A stretch of 64,000 nt of DNA from an uncultured Paracoccaceae bacterium (GTDB lineage: Bacteria > Pseudomonadota > Alphaproteobacteria > Rhodobacterales > Rhodobacteraceae): positions 1-64,000 of the forward strand of contig CAJXSR010000003.1 of assembly GCA_913061275.1 (NCBI GenBank), written 5' to 3'. Position numbers and translations under genes: made by a program. This document shows positions 54,379 to 63,180 of this stretch, in pieces (the first letter of the stretch is position 1; every line of letters starts with the position of its first letter). The notes beneath the pieces were generated by a model. It had not been told where the DNA came from and ran no database searches. It saw only the letters and a program-made list of their open reading frames with translations.

Positions 54379-54666
54379 CTATCGGATTGGGCGCGTGCGC
54401 AGATATAAAAACAATGGCAGCCCGCAAGAGACACCAAGCACAAGCGTAGCGGCTATGCAAACCAACGCAACCCCATAATCCTTGCGCACATAGGTTTCAG
54501 CCAATATCCACACCAGCACGGCTGCAGCCCCTATCAGCAAGTTCCACATCAACCCGCTACTTGCTGCAGTTACCATGCCGATAACATCAAACCCATTGTC
54601 GCTATACCAACGCAACGGCTGCAATGCGCCAACAATCGCCAAACCTAGATATATCGAGCGAAACAT
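54379..54666 (-). CDS. DUF2834 small membrane protein
   Basis: A 95-residue protein with three membrane helices: FRSIYLGLAIVGALQPLRW (2-20), MWNLLIGAAAVLVWILAETY (about 40-59) and VALVCIAATLVLGVSCGLPLF (in part). DUF2834 members have no known function. ATG 54666 is at the family start. It lies between the small lipoprotein gene (4 bases upstream) and lysA (7 bases downstream). Confidence 0.75.
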   Translation of the reverse strand: MFRSIYLGLAIVGALQPLRWYSDNGFDVIGMVTAASSGLMWNLLIGAAAVLVWILAETYVRKDYGVALVCIAATLVLGVSCGLPLFLYLRTRPIR

Positions 54667-54670
54667 GTTG

Positions 54671-54769
54671 TCAGGACGCCAATGCTGCACGCGGCAAAGG
54701 ATCACCCTTTACCCCGCACGATACCACTGTGAACCCCAATGCAAAAATCACTAACAAACGCAAAACCAT
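54671..54769 (-). CDS. lptM: LptM-like small lipoprotein
   Basis: A 32-residue protein overlooked by length filters. The ATG at 54769 overlaps the argH stop by one base (TGATG). A hydrophobic signal (VLRLLVIFALGFTVV) leads to the lipobox VVSC with Cys19, then GVKGDPLPRAA, matching the CGxKGxL-type start of LptM/YifL. In E. coli LptM helps assemble the LptD outer-membrane translocon. The argH-lysA position is the one where this gene is found in other proteobacteria. Ribosome binding likely comes from argH translation. Confidence 0.78.
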   Translation of the reverse strand: MVLRLLVIFALGFTVVSCGVKGDPLPRAALAS

Positions 54770-56163
54770 CACCCGATCTCCTTATTCCAACGCGCCACCT
54801 GTTCAAGCACCCGCTTTGGTGCAGTGCCGCCATAGCTTAACCGTGAGGCCACAGAATTATGCACACCAAGCACCCCGAAAACTCCATCTGTTATATCTGC
54901 ACAAACTGACTGCATCTGTGCAAGTGTTAGATCTGGCAAATCAACGCCGCCGTCTTCGGCCATTTTCACCAAAGCACCCGTCACATGATGGGCATCGCGA
55001 AACGGCATGCCTAATTCACGCACCAGCCAATCGGCCAGATCAGTCGCCGTAGAAAAGCCAGTGGCCGCCGCCACTTCCAGACTATCCTTGTTAGGGGCCA
55101 TATCGCCCACCATGCCAGTCATCGCGGCCAATGCCAGCATTAAACTGTCAGCGGCATCAAACACCTGCTCTTTATCTTCTTGCATATCCTTGGAATAAGC
55201 CAGCGGCAGACCCTTCATAATCGTCAACAACGCAACCAATGACCCGTTAATCCGTCCAACCTTGGCACGGATCAATTCCGCCGCATCAGGGTTTTTCTTT
55301 TGTGGCATAATGGATGAGCCTGTGCTGAAACGATCTGACAGGGTCACAAACTTAAACTGCGCCGATGACCAAATCACCAATTCTTCTGCAAAGCGGCTAA
55401 GGTGTGTGGCACATATTGAAGACGTTGATAAAAATTCCAACGCAAAATCCCGATCTGAAACCGCATCCAAAGAATTCGCCGATGGGCGGTCAAAACCCAA
55501 AGCACTTGCCGTCATATCCCGATCAATCGGAAAGCCAGTTCCCGCCAAAGCCGCCGCACCAAGTGGGCTTTCGTTCATCCGCACCCGCGCGTCTTGCATC
55601 CGTGAACGGTCCCGCGCAAACATTTCCACATACGCCATCATATGATGGCCCCATGTTACAGGCTGGGCCACTTGCAAATGCGTAAACCCTGGCATCACAA
55701 CGTCAGCACCTGCTTCGGCCTGCACCAGTAACGCTTTCATCAATGCTTCCAGCCCGACAACGACCGCGTCCATCTGATCGCGCACCCACAGTTTGAAATC
55801 CAGCGCCACCTGATCGTTGCGCGAACGCCCCGTGTGCAACCGCCCTGCAGGCTCACCAATTAAATCCTTCAGCCGCGACTCCACATTCATGTGAATATCT
55901 TCCAGTGCTTTAGAAAACTCAAACTCGCCTGCATCAATTTCTGACAAAACCGTGAGCAGCCCTTCCCGAATGGCCAAAGCATCGCTATCTGTAATAATAC
56001 CCTGTTGGGCTAACATCGCTGCATGTGCACGTGATCCTTCGATATCTTGACGCGCCATGCGCTGATCGAAATCGATAGAGGCGTTTATCGCCTCCATAAT
56101 CGCGTCTGGGCCGCTGGCAAACCGCCCGCCCCACATTGCATTCGATTGTTTTTTGTCCGACAT
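54769..56163 (-). CDS. argH: Argininosuccinate lyase
   Basis: A 464-residue lyase giving arginine and fumarate. The fumarase-type signature [20 protein letters not shown] (about 281-300) contains the catalytic serine loop, and [14 protein letters not shown] (about 159-172) is the other active-site block. ATG 56163 starts [19 protein letters not shown]; a longer in-frame start would add 58 residues reaching past the tlpA start. Divergent from tlpA with 28 bases between. Confidence 0.96.
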   Translation of the reverse strand: MSDKKQSNAMWGGRFASGPDAIMEAINASIDFDQRMARQDIEGSRAHAAMLAQQGIITDSDALAIREGLLTVLSEIDAGEFEFSKALEDIHMNVESRLKDLIGEPAGRLHTGRSRNDQVALDFKLWVRDQMDAVVVGLEALMKALLVQAEAGADVVMPGFTHLQVAQPVTWGHHMMAYVEMFARDRSRMQDARVRMNESPLGAAALAGTGFPIDRDMTASALGFDRPSANSLDAVSDRDFALEFLSTSSICATHLSRFAEELVIWSSAQFKFVTLSDRFSTGSSIMPQKKNPDAAELIRAKVGRINGSLVALLTIMKGLPLAYSKDMQEDKEQVFDAADSLMLALAAMTGMVGDMAPNKDSLEVAAATGFSTATDLADWLVRELGMPFRDAHHVTGALVKMAEDGGVDLPDLTLAQMQSVCADITDGVFGVLGVHNSVASRLSYGGTAPKRVLEQVARWNKEIG

Positions 56164-56191
56164 ATCAGTAACCGTATTTTTGAGGCCGTAA

Positions 56192-56779
56192 ATGACCCGT
56201 AAGTTTCTATTCGCCATGCTATACGCCGCCACAACGCTGGGCGCAAATCCTGTGTTGGCTGAACCGATAAATTTATCGGCTATTTCGGAACTGCGTGCGG
56301 GCGACATGAAAAAACTTTTGATCCACAAACAACCCAAAGAAATGGCATCTTTGGGCTTTCTGGATGAAAATGATGTGGAAACATCGCTGGAAGCCTACAA
56401 AGGCAAGGTTGTATTGCTAAACTTCTGGGCCACATGGTGCGCACCTTGCTTGGCAGAAATGCCCGCCATTGACGATTTACAGGCAGAGCTAGGCGGCGAT
56501 GATTTTGCGGTCGTCACAATCGCCACCGGCCGCAACCCGCTTCCTGCGATCAAACGATTCTTTAAAAAAGCTGAAATAACTAACCTGCCGATCTTGCGCG
56601 ACCCCAGACAGGCCTTTTCACGTGCGAACGGCGTGTTCGGTCTGCCCACAACCTTAATCTTAAATAAAGAAGGCTTAGAGATTGCAAGAATGCAAGGTGA
56701 CGCCGACTGGCATTCAGATGAAGCATTACTTTTACTAAAAGCCCTGTTGCCAGAAGAAAAAGCAGAAACCGAAAGCTAA
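56192..56779 (+). CDS. TlpA-like periplasmic thiol:disulfide oxidoreductase
   Basis: A 195-residue protein with a signal peptide (1-23, cleavage after VLA) and a thioredoxin fold. The active site [16 protein letters not shown] holds Cys83 and Cys86, and the cis-Pro loop is [12 protein letters not shown]. Such proteins reduce disulfides in the periplasm, often for cytochrome assembly. In Bradyrhizobium TlpA supports oxidase maturation. Divergent from argH; the HD gene follows 52 bases later. Confidence 0.88.
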   Translation: MTRKFLFAMLYAATTLGANPVLAEPINLSAISELRAGDMKKLLIHKQPKEMASLGFLDENDVETSLEAYKGKVVLLNFWATWCAPCLAEMPAIDDLQAELGGDDFAVVTIATGRNPLPAIKRFFKKAEITNLPILRDPRQAFSRANGVFGLPTTLILNKEGLEIARMQGDADWHSDEALLLLKALLPEEKAETES

Positions 56780-56831
56780 AACCTGTTTTCAAGAATAGCT
56801 TTCATACACAAATTGTGGCATCTCAAATGAT

Positions 56832-57416
56832 ATGACAAATCCAGATCGTATCACCGCCCAAATCGCATTCTTGACCGAAGCCGATAAACTGAAATCCGTC
56901 CTGCGCGGCACGTCGCTATGTGATAATTCACGGCGCGAAAATTCAGGTGAACATAGCTGGCACATCGCCCTATATGCGCTGATCCTTGCGGAACACGCCA
57001 TAAACCCCATCGATATAAACCGTGTAATAAAGATGCTGCTGATCCATGACTTGGTAGAAATCGATGCAGGTGATGCACCTATTCACGGTAACCATGACCC
57101 TGTAGAGCAAGCCGAAAAAGAACAGCGTGCCGCTGATCGCATCTATAACCTGTTACCACAAGACCAAGCCAGCGAGCTACGCGCCCTATGGGATGAATTT
57201 GAAGCTTCAGAAACGAACGATGCAGTTTTCGCCAAATCCCTAGATCGCGCCCAACCCATTGTCTCTAACCTTGAAGCGGGTGGGCAATCTTGGGTGGATT
57301 ACAATGTTACCCTTGAACAGGTAAACACCCGCGTCGGGGTTAAAGTTCAACGTGGCGCACCAGCGATCTGGGCCACCATAAAAACCCGTGTCGAGGCATG
57401 GTTCACGCAATCATAG
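56832..57416 (+). CDS. HD-domain hydrolase, YfbR/HDDC2-like (5'-deoxynucleotidase type)
   Basis: A 194-residue protein with metal ligands of the HD fold: His44 (GEHSWHIALYAL), His72-Asp73 (LLIHDLVEIDAGD) and a later Asp near 140 (SLDRAQPIVSN). EIDAGD is typical of the YfbR/HDDC2 group that removes phosphate from deoxynucleotides. Substrate is not certain. It is the last gene before the accessory stretch. Confidence 0.9.
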   Translation: MTNPDRITAQIAFLTEADKLKSVLRGTSLCDNSRRENSGEHSWHIALYALILAEHAINPIDINRVIKMLLIHDLVEIDAGDAPIHGNHDPVEQAEKEQRAADRIYNLLPQDQASELRALWDEFEASETNDAVFAKSLDRAQPIVSNLEAGGQSWVDYNVTLEQVNTRVGVKVQRGAPAIWATIKTRVEAWFTQS

Positions 57417-58047
57417 AAAACCCGAACAAACCCTCCCGCCCGTCACGGGCAGCATCAAAGATGCCTTGTTCCCGTTGGGCCCAGCCCCCAGCGCTACCGC
57501 TTGGGGAAATTACCCGAAAACAGGTGCCCGATGGAAGTGGTCAGATGTCCGCTATGAGCCCGTTACTACGTTCGGCACTGAGGGCGGAAAACAGTCATTT
57601 TCTGCAGGCGCAAAGTGCAAAGTAAACTCGGATAGATGTGGAAATCGGTCATTCAGGATCAGGAAACCCGACTGAAAGACCCAGATGACCACTCAGAGCC
57701 CAACTCGGAACCAGCGGTTGCTTCGCAGACAAAACCTGCCCCGACTTGCTGTATGACGGCGCCTGCCCCTTTGTGGACTTTGATTTGAATGGAACTCGGT
57801 TGGCAGAGAAGGCTAACTCGACATTGGTATGCGGGGCTGCAATTTTCTCAGCACCAATGCTTTGAGAAACGCATAGCGCTTGAGCCGGACGAACCGCACT
57901 CAAATCCATCGGTTTGTGAAGAATATTCCGCCCCGAGGCCGTGCCAATTTCAATCAATCGAGTGGATCCCAGGTAGGCAAATGCGGAATGCGTTGAGTAG
58001 AAATACTCGATTACTCGTGCGTCGTATTTTGGTCCATTGTTGTCTCA
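57417..58047. other. Gene-poor region before the orphan PLP-like gene
   Basis: About 630 bases with open frames on both strands (for example the minus strand 57649-57957, 102 codons, and plus strand 57398-57625) but none has a convincing ribosome site or a recognisable product. The composition differs from neighbouring genes and may contain decayed coding remnants. I do not assign a gene here. Confidence 0.4.
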
Positions 58048-59595
58048 ATGAGAACATATTTCACCCATAGAGTAGCAGGAACATCCAACCAAGCGAAAGC
58101 CGTCGGAATACCCATGACCACCTCACCATTGGATAAGATAGCCCCCTTAAATGTGGTGTCAGTGGAATCTGAAGCCAGGCATTTGTTGAGGATGGCCGAT
58201 GACATTGTTTTCAACATACCACAGACCGCTAAGCCAATTGCGCGCTGGAAGGAGGAACTTTGTCCTCTCGTCGGCGATCCGGTTTTGGAAACGGTCCGAG
58301 GTGAACGCGAACTGGACCGGCTCGCAATGAAGTTGCGCGACATTTGGATGAAAATCGCCTATGCCTATTCAGCTCCTCACTTAAAGTCTCCGCTTGAGGG
58401 TTCAAAGATAGAGTTTCCACTGGGTCGTGCGTCATCTTGCGGCTACGAGCGTGTTATTAATCCGGCGGTTCAGGAAAAAAGATGCGAGACATATCGGCCA
58501 ACGCCCAGCGGATGGCGATCCCGTCACCTCCTATTTCGCAGCGGCATGGCAGCCATTACTTCATTGATACAAAACGTACGCCCACATTTATTTGGCCGTG
58601 ATAGTGGCCCGATAATTTTGGACTATTTCGGTGGCTATTTTGAAACCAAACGTGTGTTTGATATGTTTTCTTCTCCGCTAATGTCGTTCCGACGCCACGA
58701 AAGTCAGGAACAACTTTTTCAGGCAATCGAAGAAGGAGAAGGCCAGCTCTTGTTTGTCGAGCCGGTCACCTACGATTGGGAAATGGAAGCATTGGACCTA
58801 GATAAATTTCTAATGGCACTTTCCCGCAGGAAACGATTGCCGAAAATGATAATCATCGACACTACCATTATTGGAAATGCCCTCCCAATAAGCCAATTGC
58901 TTTCGAAATTGCCGGGCACACCGCCGCCTATTTTGATGCAGATCAGCTCTGGATTGAAGCTTGACCAAGAAGGGCTGGAATTGGCGAACGCAGGAATTGT
59001 CAGCCTGTTTTGGTCGAAGACGGATGAATCTAAAGCTGCGTATACCCTATTCAGAAAGATGCGCTCCAGTCGGCACTACACAGGCGCCGGGCTCTCGGTT
59101 AGCGAGATTGCGTTACTGGATGTGCCATGGTTTCTAAACCGGGACCGATTCAATGCACACTGTCGGGTGATATTTGAGAACAACCGTCTTTTGGCTACAA
59201 TCCTGGCTCCCGTAGTGGCTTCATCCAATGGGGTTTTTTCCCACGTGTCCCATCCCAGCCTAACCGAATTAGCCCATTTGCCTTGGGCAGTTGCTCCGTT
59301 TGTGATTTTTCATTTTCGTAAGGATTTAGACACCAAAGAGAACCATGCCAAACTGACAGCATCTTTACGCAGGCATTCTCGGAAAGAGGGGTTGGGATTT
59401 GGAACGGGTGCGAGTTTCGGCTTTCGCGGACATCGATATGAAATCATTAAGCCTAACAACATTCTTCATCCAAGTGGCGAAGCTAAAGGGGTTTTAAAGA
59501 TAGCAATGGGATGCCGTTGTGGGCCGGTCCGAGATGAAATAATTCGTTTGATGAAAACAATCGCAAGTTCTTCAGCAATTCATGGCGACATCTAA
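58048..59595 (+). CDS. Orphan protein resembling fold type I PLP enzymes (Cys/Met-metabolism-like)
   Basis: A 515-residue protein that I cannot place in a known family. The region 160-310 resembles cystathionine-synthase-type PLP enzymes: LLFRSGMAAITSL (161-173), LDYFGGYFETKRVF (191-204), FVEPVTYDW (236-244), IIIDTTIIGNALP (268-280, Asp271 as the pyridine partner) and MQISSGLKLDQEG (297-309), with Lys304 in the place of the PLP lysine. The N-terminal 140 residues are helical and unrelated to known enzymes. Start is uncertain: ATG 58114 (MTTSPLDK) is an alternative. No cofactor or partner genes lie near. Gene-poor DNA on both sides suggests a transferred unit. Confidence 0.6.
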   Translation: MRTYFTHRVAGTSNQAKAVGIPMTTSPLDKIAPLNVVSVESEARHLLRMADDIVFNIPQTAKPIARWKEELCPLVGDPVLETVRGERELDRLAMKLRDIWMKIAYAYSAPHLKSPLEGSKIEFPLGRASSCGYERVINPAVQEKRCETYRPTPSGWRSRHLLFRSGMAAITSLIQNVRPHLFGRDSGPIILDYFGGYFETKRVFDMFSSPLMSFRRHESQEQLFQAIEEGEGQLLFVEPVTYDWEMEALDLDKFLMALSRRKRLPKMIIIDTTIIGNALPISQLLSKLPGTPPPILMQISSGLKLDQEGLELANAGIVSLFWSKTDESKAAYTLFRKMRSSRHYTGAGLSVSEIALLDVPWFLNRDRFNAHCRVIFENNRLLATILAPVVASSNGVFSHVSHPSLTELAHLPWAVAPFVIFHFRKDLDTKENHAKLTASLRRHSRKEGLGFGTGASFGFRGHRYEIIKPNNILHPSGEAKGVLKIAMGCRCGPVRDEIIRLMKTIASSSAIHGDI

Positions 59596-60219
59596 ACTAT
59601 CCAGCTGGTGAATTGGTTTTTGTTTCCATGTCGAGCTTGCTTGCGAGGGTAAGGAGGATCAACATGATAGCTGTTTGCTCAACAATTGGCGGCGTGACGA
59701 AAGCATCTGCTTGGGCCGCGATTTGCCAAATGGGGTCGCTTCCTCCGCTCTCACACATTGCCGCTTTGGCATAGATCGGAGGAAGTGCAAGCCGTTGCCG
59801 CCATTTCTACGTCTGTGCGTGATGAGAAACATGGGGCTATGAAAAGTGGCGCGGTGGTAGTTCAGGCGGTTCGTTCTGGCTCACCTTGGTCATTCGTAGA
59901 CCGTCGCAGGCTCGACAGCTATTGCCAACATCAAAGGGTAAAATGTCCGCACAGCGACCGTTCAAAGAATGTTCTCTAAGTGCAACCCTATTTGCCCAAA
60001 AAGGCAAGCGATGTGTGGCATTCTTTTTCGCTCCGCTAAAAATAACCCCTTAACGAACGTAAAAAGGAAAACCTTTAGGCACACCTAACATTCCGCTCTT
60101 CCAATTGGCCCCAAATATCCTCGCCGAAGGTATGAAACGTTAACACGCCCCGCCCCGTAAATGTGCCATACAGGTTCCATACCCTTTCCATACGCAGGTT
60201 ATCACTGGTAGGCTAAACC
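59596..60219. other. Gene-poor region after the orphan PLP-like gene
   Basis: About 620 bases with no confident gene. A 73-codon open frame (59758-59979) has no ribosome site or match I recognise. The minus strand near 60075-60191 has a short frame that looks like the end of a protein and is listed separately. Confidence 0.4.
60075..60191 (-). pseudogene. Possible gene remnant (38 codons)
   Basis: From ATG 60191 the frame reads MERVWNLYGTFTGRGVLTF and on to EDIWGQLEERNVRCA, with amino-acid content like a real protein end. It has no clear ribosome site, and an in-frame stop lies seven codons upstream. It may be the tail of a decayed gene just downstream of tag, or a very small gene. Confidence 0.3.
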
Positions 60220-60792
60220 TTAACCCACCGTGCGCTGCACTTCTTTATGTCGAAAGCACGTCACTTGATGGTCATTGACCATGCCCATAGCTTGCATAAA
60301 CGCATAGGTAATCGTTGGCCCACAAAAGTTGAAACCGCGCTTTTTCAAGTCTTTTGAAATCTGCGTTGAAAGATCAGTGAAGGCAGGCACATCCGCTGCT
60401 GTCATGCAATTATTCTGTAGTGGCTTACCATCAACAAACCCCCACAAATAATTGTCAAACCCCTGATCTGCATCAATTTCTTGCCAAACGCGCGCGCCCT
60501 TAATCGCACTTTGGATCTTGCCACGGTGACGCACGATGCCAGCATCATCCAGAAGGCGTTCAATATCCGTTTCATCAAATTCTGCCACCTTATGCGGATC
60601 AAAGTCCGCAAATGCAGCCCGAAATCCATCGCGCTTTTTAAGAATCGTCAACCAACTTAACCCTGCCTGAAACCCGTCCAGCACCAGTTTTTCCCATAAA
60701 GCACGCGCATCCCATTCAGGAACGCCCCATTCTTCATCATGGTATTTTATATAAATTGGCTCTTTCCCAACCCAAGCACAGCGCTCACACAT
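60220..60792 (-). CDS. tag: DNA-3-methyladenine glycosylase I
   Basis: A 190-residue base-excision enzyme. CERCAWVG and YHDEEWGVP (17-25) near the start and the C-terminal NDHQVTCFRH block contain the zinc ligands (Cys, His, His, Cys) of Tag. FGWAN-like helix turns and LSWLTILKKRDGFRAAF (about 47-63) are also typical. ATG 60792 is chosen because GAGGA stands 5 bases before; an in-frame ATG at 60804 would overlap that site. Confidence 0.95.
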   Translation of the reverse strand: MCERCAWVGKEPIYIKYHDEEWGVPEWDARALWEKLVLDGFQAGLSWLTILKKRDGFRAAFADFDPHKVAEFDETDIERLLDDAGIVRHRGKIQSAIKGARVWQEIDADQGFDNYLWGFVDGKPLQNNCMTAADVPAFTDLSTQISKDLKKRGFNFCGPTITYAFMQAMGMVNDHQVTCFRHKEVQRTVG

Positions 60793-60930
60793 AGTTATCC
60801 TCATATTTTCAGTATGTTACGGTATCATTGGGCAGTTTACTAAAATTAGAACAAAATTGGAACATTTAACTTCAAATTAGGGGGTATGCGGGCATAACAA
60901 ATGCACCCACACCAAATTGGAGCGTGTTAC

Positions 60931-61768
60931 GTGTCAAATAAAAATGAGTTCTATCATACAAAAAACCTCAATAGCCCTTTGGATTATGCGTTAAAAAAAC
61001 GTACGGAACCCATCATTGATATCGTGACACGCGCGATTGAACGCAAAAATGTTCTGTTAGCATACCAACCCATAGTGCATTCAAAAAAACCCTTTGAAGC
61101 CAGCGTTCTACGAAGGCTTAATTCGTATAATGGATGACACCCGTGACATTATCCCGGCAAAAGATTTCATAACAATCGTTGAATCACTTGAAACTGGGCG
61201 CGTGATTGACTGTATGGCACTTGAACTTGGTTTGAACGCACTCGCTGAATGTCCAACTTTAAGACTATCCATTAACATGTCTGCTCGTCGTATCGGGTAC
61301 CCAAGATGGATGGAAACCCTTGAAAAAGGCTTAGAAATGGATGGCACTATTGCAGAACGCCTTATCCTTGAGATAACCGAAGACTGTGCCATGATGATGC
61401 CTGAGCTGGTAAAAGTTTTTATGACCAACCTGCATAAACGCGGAATTTCATTTGTACTTGATGACTTTGGCGCTGGCTACACTGCGTTTCGTTTTTTAAA
61501 GCAATTTCATTTTGACATCGTGAAAATCGATGGCCAATTCATACGGGGCATTAACTCGGATACAGACAATCAAGTTTTAACAACTGCGCTTGTCGCCATC
61601 GCAAACCAGTTTGATATGTTATCCATTGCCGAATGCGTGGAAACACAGGAAGAAATGTCTTTTCTACAAGAGCTGGGCGTTGATTGCTTACAGGGCTATC
61701 TTACTGGACGGCCTGAAACTATCCCCGCTTGGCGTGAAGCAGAAACGACATTACAGCATTATACATAG
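60931..61768 (+). pseudogene. EAL-domain cyclic-di-GMP phosphodiesterase gene with a +1 frameshift
   Basis: Two overlapping frames make one EAL protein. Frame 1 from GTG 60931 (GGAG 8 bases before) runs MSNKNEFYHTK to LLAYQPIVHSK. The continuation NPLKPAFYEGLIRIMDD is in another frame. The break is at a run of seven A (61083-61089); removing one A restores a full protein of about 278 residues. Downstream motifs are intact: YEGLIR, NMSARRIG, LEITED, LDDFGAGY, KIDGQFI, ECVETQEE and QGYLTG. There is no GGDEF domain. It may be a true pseudogene, a slippage site, or a sequencing error. A shorter product could start at ATG 61094. Confidence 0.75.
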
Positions 61769-61854
61769 ATACATTCTATAGGCGTTCTTCGTCACCAATA
61801 GGTAGTTTTCAATTCTACCTTACATCGAAAATTGTCACCCATATAGCAAATTCT

Positions 61855-62019
61855 CTATATCGAGAGTCGCGCTATTTCTTCTTTAAGTTTTAGTTTTTGC
61901 TTCTTTAAAGCAGCTATTTTTAGTGGGTCAGAGCTTGGCCGGCTTTGAAATTTTTCAACCTGATCCGAAAGTTGATCGTGTTTTTTCTTGAGTTCAGTGA
62001 TGTGGGAACCCATGCTCAT
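61855..62019 (-). CDS. DUF465 (YdcH-type) small protein
   Basis: A 54-residue protein found only by reading the minus strand. ATG 62019 has a perfect GGAGGT 5 bases upstream; a second ATG lies two codons in. The sequence MSMGSHITELKKKHDQLSDQ then two heptad-rich helices (residues about 5-27 and 33-53) with KIAALKKQKLKLKEEIARL is the YdcH/DUF465 coiled-coil hairpin. Function unknown. It fills most of the gap after the EAL gene. Confidence 0.85.
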   Translation of the reverse strand: MSMGSHITELKKKHDQLSDQVEKFQSRPSSDPLKIAALKKQKLKLKEEIARLSI

Positions 62020-62136
62020 GTAGCACCTCCTTGTTAAATTTATACCACCACTCGATCATAAAAAATGAGTCGTGTCACGATTGAATATTAGGGGGTGTGG
62101 TTTACAAAAGATTAAAAGTGCCTGCACTCATTAATA

Positions 62137-62895
62137 TCAAAGTATTAATGCATGCCCTTCACGCAATATGGCCTGCGCAATGGTCGAATACGCCCCAACA
62201 TCAGCCAAGTGATCGTCACTTTTGTGGATAATCAATGGCGCCAATAAAGAGGTTGGCCCTTTAGTTCCTTTTCTTGCAGTTATCAAAACGCGTTTTGCTG
62301 CATGATCCATACGTGAGGCCAGTGGCTTTATTTTTATATCCCCTGCAACACGATTTAAACACGTTAGTGCCTCTGGTAAAATCTCGGTGCGATGAATGAA
62401 ACTTATCTGCCCCTTTGGCTTCAACCGTTTCAAACCAACTTCTATCCACTCTTTAATTCCCAGTTCCATCACATAGGCTATCGATTTCCCCGTGTCCTTT
62501 GGGGCGGATACATTTTTTGCCCCGTAAAATGGCGGGTTAAACAGTACATGGTCAAAGCTTGTCCCAGAAATTTCCGCAGGCATTCGCATTAAATCGCCCT
62601 GCACTACCCTAGCGTCAGACGCATTCAGCACAATATTTTCTTGTGCAAGTTCAGCATAATATTCCTGCAATTCCAACCCAGTTATTAACAATCCAGTAAC
62701 GCGCTTTTCCAAGCATAACATTGCAACACCAACACCACATCCCATTTCCAAAACAGACTGCCCAGCTTTGGCGGGTATACAAGCAGCCAAAAAAACAGGG
62801 TCAGTCGCCGCTCTGTAACCTTTTTGCGGTTGCAAAACAGTTACCGCGCCATTCAAGAATGAATCACGCGTGGTATTATCACGTTCATCCGTCAT
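62137..62895 (-). CDS. tRNA1(Val) adenine-N6 methyltransferase-like protein (TrmN6/YfiC type)
   Basis: A 252-residue methyltransferase. VLEMGCGVGVAMLCL (about 45-59) is the AdoMet motif, and FNPPFYG (about 118-124) is the NPPY-type catalytic motif for methylation of a nitrogen. It resembles YfiC-type enzymes acting on tRNA adenine 37. Start overlaps DUF2007 by 4 bases. Confidence 0.85.
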   Translation of the reverse strand: MTDERDNTTRDSFLNGAVTVLQPQKGYRAATDPVFLAACIPAKAGQSVLEMGCGVGVAMLCLEKRVTGLLITGLELQEYYAELAQENIVLNASDARVVQGDLMRMPAEISGTSFDHVLFNPPFYGAKNVSAPKDTGKSIAYVMELGIKEWIEVGLKRLKPKGQISFIHRTEILPEALTCLNRVAGDIKIKPLASRMDHAAKRVLITARKGTKGPTSLLAPLIIHKSDDHLADVGAYSTIAQAILREGHALIL

Positions 62896-63113
62896 GGCTT
62901 TTCGGATAGTTCCACATCGTTATCACGCAATATAGCACTTGCCCGAAAATAATACTTATCTGCAATCATCAACCGCCGTGGCATCACACCGATTGACCCT
63001 TCAAGGATGCTCATATGTACATCTAAATCAAAACACTCTATTCCCTCTGCGCGCAACATTGCAGTTGCAAAAGGAATTAACGTAGGATCAGTTGTTCTAA
63101 AAAGTTCTTTCAT
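62892..63113 (-). CDS. DUF2007 family protein
   Basis: A 73-residue protein: MKELFRTTDPTLIPFATAML then AEGIECFDLDVHMSILEGSIGV (in part) and PRRLMIADKYYFRASAIL. This is the DUF2007 (putative signal transducing) pattern. Coupled by a 4-base overlap with the methyltransferase, as in other Rhodobacteraceae. Function unknown. Confidence 0.85.
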   Translation of the reverse strand: MKELFRTTDPTLIPFATAMLRAEGIECFDLDVHMSILEGSIGVMPRRLMIADKYYFRASAILRDNDVELSEKP

Positions 63114-63180
63114 AGGGAATACTTACCCTGTAGTACCTGAATTTGTCGAGCGTACTTATCACACTCTTAGGAAATGAATC

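Noticed and set aside
57649-57957. 102-codon open frame on the minus strand
   Set aside because: No ribosome site, no recognisable domain, and overlapping open frames exist on the other strand; it could be decayed coding sequence but a gene cannot be supported.
59758-59979. 73-codon open frame on the plus strand
   Set aside because: No ribosome site and composition rich in Arg, Ser and Val like a random frame.
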